NCBI GenBank assembly: GCA_016938235.1
Contig: JAFGVA010000150.1
Span: forward strand, 62,001-126,000
DNA: 64,000 bases
Origin: Bacteroidales bacterium
Lineage (GTDB): Bacteria; Bacteroidota; Bacteroidia; Bacteroidales; UBA10428
Direction: 5' to 3'
Part shown: piece after piece, positions 31,575 through 40,754 of the stretch
How the letters are laid out: each line of letters opens with the position of its first letter
How positions within the stretch are numbered: the stretch's first letter is position 1
Position numbers and translations under genes: made by a program
The notes under the pieces: model-generated
Told to the model about the DNA's origin: nothing
The model's database searches: none
What the model saw: the letters and a program-made list of their open reading frames with translations, nothing else

Positions 31575-33530
31575 ATGAAAAAATATATATTAATATATCC
31601 GCTAATATTTATTGCCCTTTGTTTAAATGCTCAAACAAAAAGGGCATATAAAAGCCTCGAAAAACTTGAATACGATAAAGCAAAAGAGGCTTTTGAAAAG
31701 AGTCTTGCCGATGATAGCGAAAATGTTGCCTGTAATTTTGGTTTAGCAATGGTTTTATCCGATGATAAATCTCCCTTTTTTGATATTATTTCTGCCTGGC
31801 AGTACATCGAAAAAATTGAAGGCAGAGAAAATGAATTAACTCAGGAAGAAATTGAAATTCTGGGTGAATATTTTTTGAATACTGAAATAAGAAAAACCAG
31901 TCGGCCGGTAAAGAAAAAGATGGAAATTGCAATGGAAGCTGTTGGAGCAAGGTTTATTAAGTATATCAGGGAAGAAAACGATTTGGATGCCGTATACAGG
32001 GCTCTTGAGCTATATCCCGATTTTATTCACCACGACAATATTATACATATTCGCAACCAGTTTGAGTTTCGTAAATATGAAAAGCAAAATACACGGGCCG
32101 GATACGAGGAATTTATTGAGAAATTTCCAGAGGCAGCTCAGGTTGAAAAGGCAAAAGCATACAGAAACAAGATGGCTTTCGAAGAAATAAAATTAAAGAA
32201 TTCGGTTGCTGCATATAACCAGTATATTAACGATTTTCCTGATTCAAAGTACATTCAGCCTGCAATTAAGCTTAGAAATGCCAAAGCATTTGTCGATGCA
32301 AAGTCAGCAAATACATTGGCCGCATACCAAAAATTTATTGAATTATATCCCGATGCTCTGGAAATACCAGAAGCATATAAACAACAGCATCAGCTGATGT
32401 ATGAAAAAGCTAAAAGAATTAAAACTCTGGAAGCATACAACGAGTTCATTCGCATGTATCCCGATGGTGCATATTATGTCGATGTTTTCAACCTCAAATC
32501 TGCCGATTTGGGTATGCAGGAGTTTCGGAAACTTAACTTTAATTCACCCGATTTTATTTGGGCCAGAGCTCTGGATAACAATGAGTATACAGATAAGGCC
32601 AAAACCTTTGCACAGCTTAACGACGGCAGCTTCATACTTGTTGGAACAACCAGCAAAAGCGATTCAGCGTATTGTGATTCATGGATTATTAAGCTCGACC
32701 CAAAAGGTAATATGCTTTGGAACAAAACAATAGGTCAGCCATACAACGAAAAGATTAAGGATATTTTGCTGACACCAGAAAATGATATTATTGTGATTGG
32801 CTATACACAAGCTTCAACTGATAGTTCAGATTACCTTGGCTGGATGTATAAGTTAAATTCTGATGGTGGCAAGGTCTGGAATAAAAAAATCAGTGAAGAT
32901 GAATTTGCAGCATGTGCTATTTCTGCCGATAACAAAATCTATTTATCAAGCTTTGTTAAAGATACTCTAGATGATCATTATTATCTGCAGGCCTATAACC
33001 AGGAAGGTAAGAAGATTTGGGAAAGAGACTATGTAAGAAAAGGGATATTTAACGATCTGCTTTTTAATTCAGATGGAAGCTCAGTATTAGCCGGTTCCAG
33101 CTGGATTGTTTCCATGGATCCTAAATTCTTTATTAAATGGGAAGATACAATAAGCTACAAAGGTGAAGTTAAATTGGCAGATTCTGACGGAACAAACATA
33201 ATAACCGCTGGTTGTGATTCATCGAGTTTTTATTTTAGCTGCTATAGTTCTGCAGGAACAAAGAATTGGAGAAAAACTTTGCCAAAAGCAGATAGTACGG
33301 ATATTATGCTTGATCTCACATTGAGTTCAACAGGTGATATAATCATTATTGGCAATAATTTACAAGGCAGATACCTGAAAAAATTCAGTAACAAGGGAGA
33401 TTTTGTATCGGAAAAACTGTTTTTCCAGGGATATAAGCCGGTAAAAGCAATTAGAACAAAAGAGGGTATATCCTATTTATTTGAAAACAACGATTTTCTG
33501 ATAACTACTTTTTCTTCTGTTGCTTTTTAA
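31575..33530 (+). CDS. Exported TPR-like / beta-propeller protein
   Basis: 651 residues with a signal peptide (cleaved near LNAQ, residue 20). Residues 20-310 hold helical repeats of TPR type; several units share the core AYxxFIxxxPDS/DA (RAGYEEFIEKFPEA, AAYNQYINDFPDS, AAYQKFIELYPDA). The C-terminal half is a propeller of repeating blades (GSFILVGTTSKS, NDIIVIGYTQAS, GSSVLAGSSW) with SDSAYCDSWIIKLDPKGNMLW-type units, common in secreted Bacteroidota proteins. The role is unknown; operon pairing with the preceding OmpA gene suggests an envelope scaffold. Its 3' end overlaps a small gene on the other strand. Confidence 0.8.
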   Translation: MKKYILIYPLIFIALCLNAQTKRAYKSLEKLEYDKAKEAFEKSLADDSENVACNFGLAMVLSDDKSPFFDIISAWQYIEKIEGRENELTQEEIEILGEYFLNTEIRKTSRPVKKKMEIAMEAVGARFIKYIREENDLDAVYRALELYPDFIHHDNIIHIRNQFEFRKYEKQNTRAGYEEFIEKFPEAAQVEKAKAYRNKMAFEEIKLKNSVAAYNQYINDFPDSKYIQPAIKLRNAKAFVDAKSANTLAAYQKFIELYPDALEIPEAYKQQHQLMYEKAKRIKTLEAYNEFIRMYPDGAYYVDVFNLKSADLGMQEFRKLNFNSPDFIWARALDNNEYTDKAKTFAQLNDGSFILVGTTSKSDSAYCDSWIIKLDPKGNMLWNKTIGQPYNEKIKDILLTPENDIIVIGYTQASTDSSDYLGWMYKLNSDGGKVWNKKISEDEFAACAISADNKIYLSSFVKDTLDDHYYLQAYNQEGKKIWERDYVRKGIFNDLLFNSDGSSVLAGSSWIVSMDPKFFIKWEDTISYKGEVKLADSDGTNIITAGCDSSSFYFSCYSSAGTKNWRKTLPKADSTDIMLDLTLSSTGDIIIIGNNLQGRYLKKFSNKGDFVSEKLFFQGYKPVKAIRTKEGISYLFENNDFLITTFSSVAF

Positions 33531-33663
33531 AATTTTCAAAGTCTTCTTTTAGCCATAACTTTCCGTTTTCATCTTCGATAAACTCGGGAGCTTTGCTAAC
33601 AATAATATATAGAATTACAAAACAAAAGCTCAGGAACAGAATTATGAAAAGAAGTATATTCAA
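33505..33663 (-). CDS. Small single-pass membrane protein (52 aa), TTG start
   Basis: Read leftward, a 52-codon frame starts with TTG, with an in-frame stop immediately upstream. Residues 1-22 are a strong membrane segment (NILLFIILFLSFCFVILYII). The tail is charged and cytosolic-looking (PEFIEDENGKLWLKEDF, then Lys-rich). Composition and layout are protein-like, and the frame overlaps the end of the convergent gene by 26 bases. No function can be given; an ATG is lacking, so it is less certain than its neighbours. Confidence 0.45.
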   Translation of the reverse strand: MNILLFIILFLSFCFVILYIIVSKAPEFIEDENGKLWLKEDFENFKKQQKKK

Positions 33664-33751
33664 CTAATAATTTGTGTTTTGATGTTTATAATGCTAAAGT
33701 TATAATCATTTTGATTAAACCTAATTTTTCAATTAAATAAATTTCCCCAAA

Positions 33752-34555
33752 GTGGCAATAATAAACGATGAATCGATAGAAAAACTTTATAAGCAACAAC
33801 AAGAACTTGAGCAAAGTCTTCAATATGCAAGCTATATTCAGCAATCGTTGTTTCCCAAGAATTCATTAATTAAACATATTTTCCCCGAAAGCTTCCTTTT
33901 TTTTAAACCCAAAGATATTGTTAGTGGTGACTTTTACTGGATAAACCGGGAAAGTGAAAAAACAATAGTTGCTATTGGAGATAGCACAGGACATGGTGTT
34001 CCCGGTGCATTTTTAAGTATTTTAGGAATTTCCTTCTTACAACTGGTTATATCTAGGTACAATCCTAAAAGCCCTGCAATAGTATTAAATTATTTAAGGG
34101 AATATTTAATGAAAGCCCTGAATCAAACTGGTAAGGAGTTTGAACAAAAAGATGGATTTGATATTTCGCTGTGTTTTATTGACAACAAAAGTAAAAACAT
34201 TCAGTTTTCAGGCGCTTTTAATCCTATATACATAATCCGCGACAGAGAAGTGAACCAGCTTTTAGGTGATAAAATGCCTATCGGCATTGGGGCTGATTTC
34301 GAAGAACCTTTTACTAATCATGAATTTAAGCTCAAAAAGGGTGATATGATTTATTTGTTTACCGATGGTTATCCGGATCAATTTGGAGGTCCTGAAGGCA
34401 AGAAATATAAGTATAAACCTTTCAGAAAGCTGCTTACAGAATGCAGTATTTTAAGAACAGAAGAACAGGAAAAGAAAATTAAAGAAGAATTTGACAGATG
34501 GAAAGGTGATTCGCCCCAGATTGATGACGTGACAATTTTTGGAATCAGGCAATAA
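33752..34555 (+). CDS. SpoIIE/RsbU-type PP2C serine phosphatase
   Basis: 267 residues. A short N-terminal coiled coil (KLYKQQQELEQSLQYASYIQQSL) leads to the SpoIIE phosphatase domain: SGDFYWINRE near 61, IAIGDSTGHGVPGAFLSI near 77-94 (metal-binding Asp and Gly) and a C-terminal DDVTIFGIRQ with the last metal Asp. No input domain (GAF, PAS, receiver) is fused, so the signal must come from a partner. It starts with GTG, the only start codon in frame after an upstream stop. It would dephosphorylate an anti-sigma-antagonist-type protein or another Ser/Thr target; no anti-sigma gene is nearby. Confidence 0.88.
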   Translation: MAIINDESIEKLYKQQQELEQSLQYASYIQQSLFPKNSLIKHIFPESFLFFKPKDIVSGDFYWINRESEKTIVAIGDSTGHGVPGAFLSILGISFLQLVISRYNPKSPAIVLNYLREYLMKALNQTGKEFEQKDGFDISLCFIDNKSKNIQFSGAFNPIYIIRDREVNQLLGDKMPIGIGADFEEPFTNHEFKLKKGDMIYLFTDGYPDQFGGPEGKKYKYKPFRKLLTECSILRTEEQEKKIKEEFDRWKGDSPQIDDVTIFGIRQ

Positions 34556-34686
34556 AACCAACTAAAGTTACGATTATTTCAAAAAGAAGTAACATTAAGG
34601 TAGCTGGCTGGTATTTTTATCAATTTAATTTAATACTAGTTTTATTTTTATTAATTTTCAAGCTCTTACGAATTTCTGCCTAAAAC

Positions 34687-37014
34687 ATGGAAACAATTAA
34701 ACTATCAGCATTTCGTATCAAAAATTTTCGTTCAATAATCGATTCTGGCTGGCGTTCGCTGGCAAACGATGGTATTACAATTCTCATTGGTCAGAATGAA
34801 TCAGGAAAAACCTCTGTTTTAGAAGCACTACAGAGCTTTTTTGATAATATGCTTTTGGAAGATGTTTTGCGCAGTGATAACTCCTTACCGGTTGTTTCCT
34901 GCAAGTTTAGACTGGAGGATAAAAGAACCGTAGTTGATTTGCTTGACAAAAAAATGCTTGAGAATGAAGTATTTTCTATTTTAAAAGAACAAAAAGAATT
35001 TGAAATTACCCGGGAGTGGACATCCTCACAAACAAACACCCTGTATATTTCTACAGCTGATGTACATTCTTTTTACTCTCAGAAGATTGAAGCTCAGAAG
35101 TTACTCGAAGAAAAAAGTAAAAAAGAGATTGAAAGTTTATTAGGTGATACAGATAGTCTGATAAAAAAACTTGATGCTGCAGAACAGGAAAAAACTGAAA
35201 CTCAAAACGAACTTTCCGCGAAGCGAAAAGAACTGGAACAAAAGCAAAAAGCTTTACGCAGAGCAAAAAAACCAGATCAGAAGCTTATAGCTGAGAAAGA
35301 ACTGGATACTTGTAGCAGGGAATACAAATTATTTGAGGATGATTTTACTCAAAAGCTTGAAATATTTGAGCAATTAAAAAACCGTACCCAGGAATTATCC
35401 GAAAAAATATCAATTGGTAAATTGTACCAGGGTTTATTGCAGAAACAGGAACTGCTTAAAGGCTACTTGGCAGATTGTAATAATAAAATATCCGATCTGG
35501 AACATCTTTATGAAATATCTACCCACGAGAAGGACAAAAAAGGTGTTTTACAAAAAATTCATCAGCAAAAACAAGAACTTTCTAAGCTTCAACAAGAAAT
35601 ACATTCGGTAGATGAGCAAACCAGGTTACAAATGTTTATTGCAACAAAGGTTTTTAATGCAGGTACCCGACTAAAACAAGCAGAAACCGAAGCACAAAAA
35701 GAAATATTTAAACTCGATAAATTTTTTGATATGCAAAGAATTGGAGAATCTTTGTTTAAATATATCCCGGTATTTGAATTTTTTGAAGATTTTAGTGGTT
35801 TGTTACCCAATAAAATTGATTTAGAAGATATTTTAAATGAAAATCACCATGCAGAGGGCTATAAAGCTGCATTGAATTTTCTCAAGCTTGCAGGCCTTGA
35901 ACCTTCTTTTTTCAGGGAAAAGAATCATAGAATATTAAAACAACGTATCGAATGTCTTAACAGCGATATTACTATTAATTTTCATGATTACTGGAGTCAG
36001 AATGTTGGAAAAGACAACAGAATAAAACTTCATTTCGAATTGGAACATTATGACTATACCGTTCCTGAAAAAAGCGGAAAACCATACCTCGAATTTTGGG
36101 TGAAAGACAATCAGGAAAGATTGTACCCAAAGCAACGGAGCAGGGGAGTACGCTGGTTTCTTTCTTTTTATCTTGAACTAAAGGCAGCTGCTACAAGAAA
36201 CAACACAAATCGTGTGCTTTTAATTGATGAACCGGGGTTAAGTCTGCATGCCAGGGCACAAGAAGATGTATTAAAAGTATTCGAAGATTTGAAAACAAAG
36301 ATGCAGGTTGTCTACAGTACACACTCTCCCCATTTGGTAAAGCCGGAGAAATTATACAGAATACTTGCAGTTCAAAGAGCAAACGAAAGCGACGATACAA
36401 GCGAAACCCTGGTATTAGATCCAAATTCACTTAGTGAGGCTTCGGCAGATACTCTAAGTCCAATATACTCACTCATGGGCATCAGGCTTTCGGAGCAGCA
36501 GTTTATTCGTTCTGAAAAGAATATTATTGTTCCCGACCAGATAAGTTACTATTATCTCACCTATTTATCTAAAATATATCCCGATATGGGTGATGTAACC
36601 TTCATTCCGGCAACCGGAATACATACCATTCCTTCATTAGTAAATATATTAAGTGCCTGGCAGGTAAAGTACGGACTGTTATTGTTGGGTTCCAATGTCG
36701 ATAAAGTCATCGAAGATTTGCATTATAATTCATTATTAAGTAAATCCGGAAACTCCATACTGCACTTGAAGGAATTTGAGATTGTTGAAGATTTATTTTC
36801 TGCCATCGATTTCAAAAAACTTATTTTATTACAAAGGATTGGGATTACTGAAAAAAATTCTGAATTTATTGCTGTTAATGGCTTGTCCAGAAACATTCTG
36901 GCAACTAACTTTGTGAACAATTTTAATGATGCAAAGTTTAGCTATAATGACCTGGATGAATCAACCAAAGAAAACCTGGAGAAGTTATTTGCCGGTATAA
37001 AGAAAATACTGTAA
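34687..37014 (+). CDS. OLD-like AAA ATPase with coiled coil and degenerate TOPRIM region
   Basis: 775 residues. Residues 1-60 carry an SMC/RecF-type Walker A (LIGQNESGKTS, 33-43) after FRIKNFRSI. A long insert (about 120-330) rich in Glu, Lys and Gln is predicted coiled coil. The second ATPase half has LLIDEPGLSLHARAQ near 511 (Walker B plus signature) and VYSTHSPHLV (switch His). In OLD nucleases a TOPRIM domain follows with an invariant Glu (VEG) and DxD; here the region reads IIVPDQISYYYL and LLLLGSNVDK, lacking those acids. It may be a nuclease-dead ATPase or part of a defence or repair system with an absent partner. It lies 12 bases before the next gene, but related function is not obvious. 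Confidence 0.82.
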   Translation: METIKLSAFRIKNFRSIIDSGWRSLANDGITILIGQNESGKTSVLEALQSFFDNMLLEDVLRSDNSLPVVSCKFRLEDKRTVVDLLDKKMLENEVFSILKEQKEFEITREWTSSQTNTLYISTADVHSFYSQKIEAQKLLEEKSKKEIESLLGDTDSLIKKLDAAEQEKTETQNELSAKRKELEQKQKALRRAKKPDQKLIAEKELDTCSREYKLFEDDFTQKLEIFEQLKNRTQELSEKISIGKLYQGLLQKQELLKGYLADCNNKISDLEHLYEISTHEKDKKGVLQKIHQQKQELSKLQQEIHSVDEQTRLQMFIATKVFNAGTRLKQAETEAQKEIFKLDKFFDMQRIGESLFKYIPVFEFFEDFSGLLPNKIDLEDILNENHHAEGYKAALNFLKLAGLEPSFFREKNHRILKQRIECLNSDITINFHDYWSQNVGKDNRIKLHFELEHYDYTVPEKSGKPYLEFWVKDNQERLYPKQRSRGVRWFLSFYLELKAAATRNNTNRVLLIDEPGLSLHARAQEDVLKVFEDLKTKMQVVYSTHSPHLVKPEKLYRILAVQRANESDDTSETLVLDPNSLSEASADTLSPIYSLMGIRLSEQQFIRSEKNIIVPDQISYYYLTYLSKIYPDMGDVTFIPATGIHTIPSLVNILSAWQVKYGLLLLGSNVDKVIEDLHYNSLLSKSGNSILHLKEFEIVEDLFSAIDFKKLILLQRIGITEKNSEFIAVNGLSRNILATNFVNNFNDAKFSYNDLDESTKENLEKLFAGIKKIL

Positions 37015-37026
37015 ACCAATCAATTT

Positions 37027-39336
37027 ATGAGATCCCTATATAGACAAATCAAAATGAAACAAATCTTACTAACAGCTATTTTGTTTATAGCTTTTTCAGC
37101 AAAGAGTTACGCCCAATTCCCAAATTTCAGCAGAGAATTCCGACTTCTTAACCAGGCTGATAAATTATACCAGGAAAGAGATTATTATAAAGCAGTAACA
37201 AAGTATCGTGAATACATAAGTCGCTACGAAGGCAATGTTGATGTTTGGTATAAAATAGCCATTTCGTACAAAGAACTGGGTCAGCCAGAACGTTCTGAAC
37301 TATACTATTCCCGCATAATTAAAACCGATGAGCAGTCTAATCCGATTGTACATTTATCTTTAGGCCAGGTATTAATGATGCAGGGAAAATATAAGGAAGC
37401 ACGAGAGCATTTTCAGAGATACAATGAATTACTTGAATACAACGACCAGCTAGCCATGCGCTATATTTCAAGTATTGAGAATATTGAAAAATATTTTGCA
37501 GATTCAACTTTCTTTGACAAACAAAACCTGCCTATAAACTCCGAGGCCTCTGATTATGGGGCAGCTACTTTAGACAATAATTTTTATTTCCTTTCAACAC
37601 GCGATACAAGGAAAGACTACAATTTAAAATATTCATCCGATTTATTCATTTCAGAAATCGAACAAGGCAAATCCATTTTCGATTCTCCGAAAAAGCTTAG
37701 TGGACCTGCCAATACAAGATTTGGCGAGATAGGCTATGCCATTGTTCCACAAACAAACGAGATTTATATTTGTCGGTACGAACCTGGAAAGGAGGATGAT
37801 TATTCCTTAGGATATAACCTTTATAAAGCCTATATAGGAGTAGATAATAATATTTCGAGACCTGAGAAATTCAGAAGCGATAAGTTTAAGTACTCTATTG
37901 CTTATCCCACTTTAAGTTATGATGGTAAGTTCCTGATTTTCGCTTCTGATGCTCCCGGTGGTTTCGGTGGCTGGGATTTATATCGTGCCGATTTTACCAG
38001 CAATGGTTTTGATAACATACAAAATTTAGGTGGAAAAGTTAACTCTGCCGGCCAGGAGTTGTATCCATTCTTATTAAACGATTCAATTTTGTTCTATGCC
38101 ACTGATGGACAAGGTGGGTTAGGGGGTTATGATGTTTATTCAAAAAATCTGAATGACGAAGAATATGCCCGGAATGTTGGTTTTCCTGTAAACTCCAACA
38201 GCGACGACTATGGCATCTATTTCGATTCAGGATTATCGGGCTATTTTACATCGAACAGAGATGGTGGGAAAGGAGCTGATGATATATACAGGTTTTCAAT
38301 TGATCAGTTAAAACTAACTGGCGAAGTAGTTGATGAGCTCAATGGAGAAAACCTTAAAAATGTGAATATTAAAATTAACAGAAGCAGCGGTGAAGCCGAG
38401 GCTCTGGCCCTGGCAGATAACGGCAAGCTTGTGCTGGTTGCCAGACCAGGTGAAGAACTTGAGATTACCGTTGAGAAAGAAGGATATGAAACCCGCTCCT
38501 TCAAGGTTAATACTGCCGACATGGCCTATATCGGTAATCATTCACTCATGATTGGTAAACTACCTGTACTCAAACTTGCAGAGCCGGAATCATTGGCAGA
38601 AAAATTTGAGATTGCTCCGGAAATCTTAGAAGTAGCTGAACAAAAAGATGATATCTTCTTTGGAGTTCAGTTTATGGTAAGCAAGCGAAGATTAAAAGAA
38701 GATTACCTTAGAAGCCTGGTAGGGCAGAACTATGAAATAAGTGAGGTTTATGATGGCAAGAATTATCGTTACCTGGTAGGTCAGAATAAAGATTATTTCC
38801 TTACAAAAGAAGATTATAAGAAGTTAGAAATAGATTCTAAGGTATATCTGGTTTCCTTTGTTAATAACGAGTTTACAAGGGTTATGAAAGCACTTAAAAT
38901 GGCTCATGTAGATCCTGCAGAAGCGCGCGATCCTATAGTTCACGAATTTATTGATAAAACAAAACAAGTTGGATTTGGACTTGTTTTTTATGGGCTGGAT
39001 CTGTTTAGAGTGCCTGCCGGATATGAAAAAGAAATAAACAGAATTAAAGATACCTTAGTTGCACATCCGGAGTATTTCCTCGAAATTGCCGCACATACCG
39101 ATAAACGAGGCAGTGATATGTATAACAGGGCTTTGTCGGAAGAAAGAGCTAAATTTCTGTTTAATCTCTTTGTGTCGATGGGAATTGAAGAAAATAGAAT
39201 TATTGCTCATGGAATTGGAGAAAGTCAGCTTAAAAAGTATTGCCAGGAATGTACTGAAGCAGATCATGAGCAAAACAGGAGGGCCGAAATGATTATTAGG
39301 GTTTATAAAGATCCAAATCAGGCTCCCAAAGAGTAA
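37027..39336 (+). CDS. TPR-PD40-CRD-OmpA envelope protein with PorE-like architecture
   Basis: 769 residues from the first ATG, or 760 from the ATG at 37054, which gives the better signal peptide (cleaved near SYAQ). Order: TPR helices (about 40-165), a PD40-type beta-propeller (180-430; LSYDGKFLIFASDAPGGFGGWDLY, GYFTSNRDGGKGADDIY), a carboxypeptidase-regulatory-like beta domain (435-505), a SPOR-like segment (about 545-625; YRYLVGQNKDYF) and OmpA (650-765; AAHTDKRGSDMYNRALSEERA, NRRAEM). This TPR-propeller-CRD-OmpA order is that of PorE, a peptidoglycan-linked component of the type IX secretion system, although many Bacteroidota paralogues share it. A T9SS role is possible but unproven. Confidence 0.88.
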   Translation: MRSLYRQIKMKQILLTAILFIAFSAKSYAQFPNFSREFRLLNQADKLYQERDYYKAVTKYREYISRYEGNVDVWYKIAISYKELGQPERSELYYSRIIKTDEQSNPIVHLSLGQVLMMQGKYKEAREHFQRYNELLEYNDQLAMRYISSIENIEKYFADSTFFDKQNLPINSEASDYGAATLDNNFYFLSTRDTRKDYNLKYSSDLFISEIEQGKSIFDSPKKLSGPANTRFGEIGYAIVPQTNEIYICRYEPGKEDDYSLGYNLYKAYIGVDNNISRPEKFRSDKFKYSIAYPTLSYDGKFLIFASDAPGGFGGWDLYRADFTSNGFDNIQNLGGKVNSAGQELYPFLLNDSILFYATDGQGGLGGYDVYSKNLNDEEYARNVGFPVNSNSDDYGIYFDSGLSGYFTSNRDGGKGADDIYRFSIDQLKLTGEVVDELNGENLKNVNIKINRSSGEAEALALADNGKLVLVARPGEELEITVEKEGYETRSFKVNTADMAYIGNHSLMIGKLPVLKLAEPESLAEKFEIAPEILEVAEQKDDIFFGVQFMVSKRRLKEDYLRSLVGQNYEISEVYDGKNYRYLVGQNKDYFLTKEDYKKLEIDSKVYLVSFVNNEFTRVMKALKMAHVDPAEARDPIVHEFIDKTKQVGFGLVFYGLDLFRVPAGYEKEINRIKDTLVAHPEYFLEIAAHTDKRGSDMYNRALSEERAKFLFNLFVSMGIEENRIIAHGIGESQLKKYCQECTEADHEQNRRAEMIIRVYKDPNQAPKE

Positions 39337-39423
39337 ATTTATAGTGTGTTTTAAGTAATTGTTAATAAAATATTAGGTTTACGTGTAAATATATATTGAC
39401 GAATGTTTGTTTTTATTTGACGA

Positions 39424-39552
39424 ATGAATATATTTGAAAGAAAAACAAACGATATGGATATTTTAATACTTATTCCGCTGGTTTCTCTGATAATATTCGG
39501 AGCATTAGTATTCAGAGCACCTGAAATATCCAACGAACCCATTGAATTATAA
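39424..39552 (+). CDS. Tiny membrane protein (42 aa, or 32 aa from the second ATG)
   Basis: An ATG frame of 42 codons; an internal ATG at 39454 would give 32 residues. The second half has one membrane segment (ILILIPLVSLIIFGALVF) then RAPEISNEPIEL. A strong intrinsic terminator follows 24 bases after the stop, which is unlikely by chance and supports a separately ended small gene. The RAPEI tail after the membrane segment loosely echoes the KAPEF of the tiny gene at 33505-33663. Function unknown. Confidence 0.5.
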   Translation: MNIFERKTNDMDILILIPLVSLIIFGALVFRAPEISNEPIEL

Positions 39553-39575
39553 AAAAGCATTATTTTAATTAATAG

Positions 39576-39602
39576 AAGGGACAGTGAAAGCTGTCCCTTT
39601 TT
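39576..39602 (+). terminator. Terminator after the 42-residue gene
   Basis: AAGGGACAG (39576-39584) pairs perfectly with CTGTCCCTT (39591-39599) over a 6-base loop and runs into T residues. Confidence 0.85.
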
Positions 39603-39698
39603 GTTTTCATATATCATTTGAATTATATATATTTTGGCATAAAGATTGAAATTGTTATAAATAATAAATTAAACAGGAAATAATTATTGGCTATTAGT

Positions 39699-39706
39699 TA
39701 TTTTTG
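39699..39706 (+). promoter_or_regulatory. -7 element of the SPOR-like gene
   Basis: TATTTTTG, a perfect TAnnTTTG, 40 bases before the ATG at 39747. Because it lies downstream of an in-frame TTG at 39687, it argues against that TTG being the start. Confidence 0.5.
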
Positions 39707-39746
39707 TGAAATATGTACCTGGCCAATATATAACAGACCTAGTCAA

Positions 39747-40754
39747 ATGATACAAATACCAGTTATAAAAATTGCATTCATATCCTTTGTATTGCTATTT
39801 ATTTCTAAATCAGCTATATCACAATTCTTCAGACCAGAAGACTATCGTAAAGATCTAAGTATTAAATTAGAAGTAATTGACGAAAAGCGCATCGAGAAAG
39901 GTGTTAAAATACTAAATGAAGCCTATGTTGCAGAGCGTAAAACCATTATGGAGCTTGAAACCTTGGCCGAGGATGAAAAACTAAAGGCTACATCTCCTGA
40001 ATACAAAAAAATAGTTAAAAGTTTAATCAGCACTTCTGAACAATACAGAGAAGGTCATATGATTATTTATACGGTTTTCCAGGAAAACTGCGTGAAGTTT
40101 GGCGATGTTATGAAAAAACAGAATCATACCGCTAAAGGTATTAATAAAGCCATGTTTTATGAGCGTAAGGGTACCAGGGCATATGAAAAATCTATGGCAA
40201 TCAGGGATTTAATTAATATGCTTGAAAAACCTGACCTTATACAGTATAAAATGGCAGAAGCTTTAGAACTGGAAAAATTATCAATTCGCGATAGGGGCAG
40301 ATCGGTTCAGATTTACCAGGATTTTCCTGTTGAATATAATTATGGTTGGGACGATGATGTTTCTGACGAAGAAGTTGCTGCAGCTTTTAAAGACCCCGCT
40401 ATCAGTCTGCCTCCGGCCGATTTGTTTATTCAAAATAAAAAGCCTGAAACAACCGAAACTTCAACTGGTAATCCCGAAATGGCAGCCATTGTTTTTAAAA
40501 TTCAAATTGCTGCACATACCTTAAAAATTTCTGATGATCAGTTAAGAGAATCTATCTATAACGGCCCTTTGCAGATAAACGAAGCTTTTGAAGAAAACTG
40601 GTATAAATACACAATTGGCGAGTTTGATAATTTTAATGAAGCCAGTAAGCTTCTCAAACAAAGCAGAGTAAGTAAGGCTTTTGTTGTAGCATACCAGGGG
40701 GGTAAAAGACTACCCATTAAAGATGCGCTGGCAATTATTAGAGAAAATCAGTAA
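39747..40754 (+). CDS. Exported helical protein with C-terminal SPOR-like domain
   Basis: 335 residues with a signal peptide (VIKIAFISFVLLFIS, cleaved near AISQ). Residues 30-230 are charged and helical with coiled-coil character (EKRIEKGVKILNEAYVAERKTIMELETLAEDEK). The C-terminal 80 residues (FKIQIAAH...NEAFEENWYKYTIGEFDNFNEASKLL...AFVVAYQGGKRL) have the SPOR/PorE-like alpha-beta pattern for peptidoglycan or partner binding. I chose the ATG at 39747 because it gives the signal peptide and follows the -7 box. It lies close downstream of the PorE-like gene, so an envelope role is likely, but I do not recognise a named family. Confidence 0.75.
   Translation: MIQIPVIKIAFISFVLLFISKSAISQFFRPEDYRKDLSIKLEVIDEKRIEKGVKILNEAYVAERKTIMELETLAEDEKLKATSPEYKKIVKSLISTSEQYREGHMIIYTVFQENCVKFGDVMKKQNHTAKGINKAMFYERKGTRAYEKSMAIRDLINMLEKPDLIQYKMAEALELEKLSIRDRGRSVQIYQDFPVEYNYGWDDDVSDEEVAAAFKDPAISLPPADLFIQNKKPETTETSTGNPEMAAIVFKIQIAAHTLKISDDQLRESIYNGPLQINEAFEENWYKYTIGEFDNFNEASKLLKQSRVSKAFVVAYQGGKRLPIKDALAIIRENQ

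Noticed and set aside
34687-37014. Defence island around the OLD-like ATPase
   Set aside because: Neighbours are a SpoIIE phosphatase and envelope genes; no nuclease, methylase, toxin-antitoxin or integrase gene was found.
39351-39617. 88-residue minus-strand frame opposite the tiny membrane gene
   Set aside because: It runs through the terminator stem and has no protein-like features; the plus-strand frame with the terminator placed after it is the better gene model.
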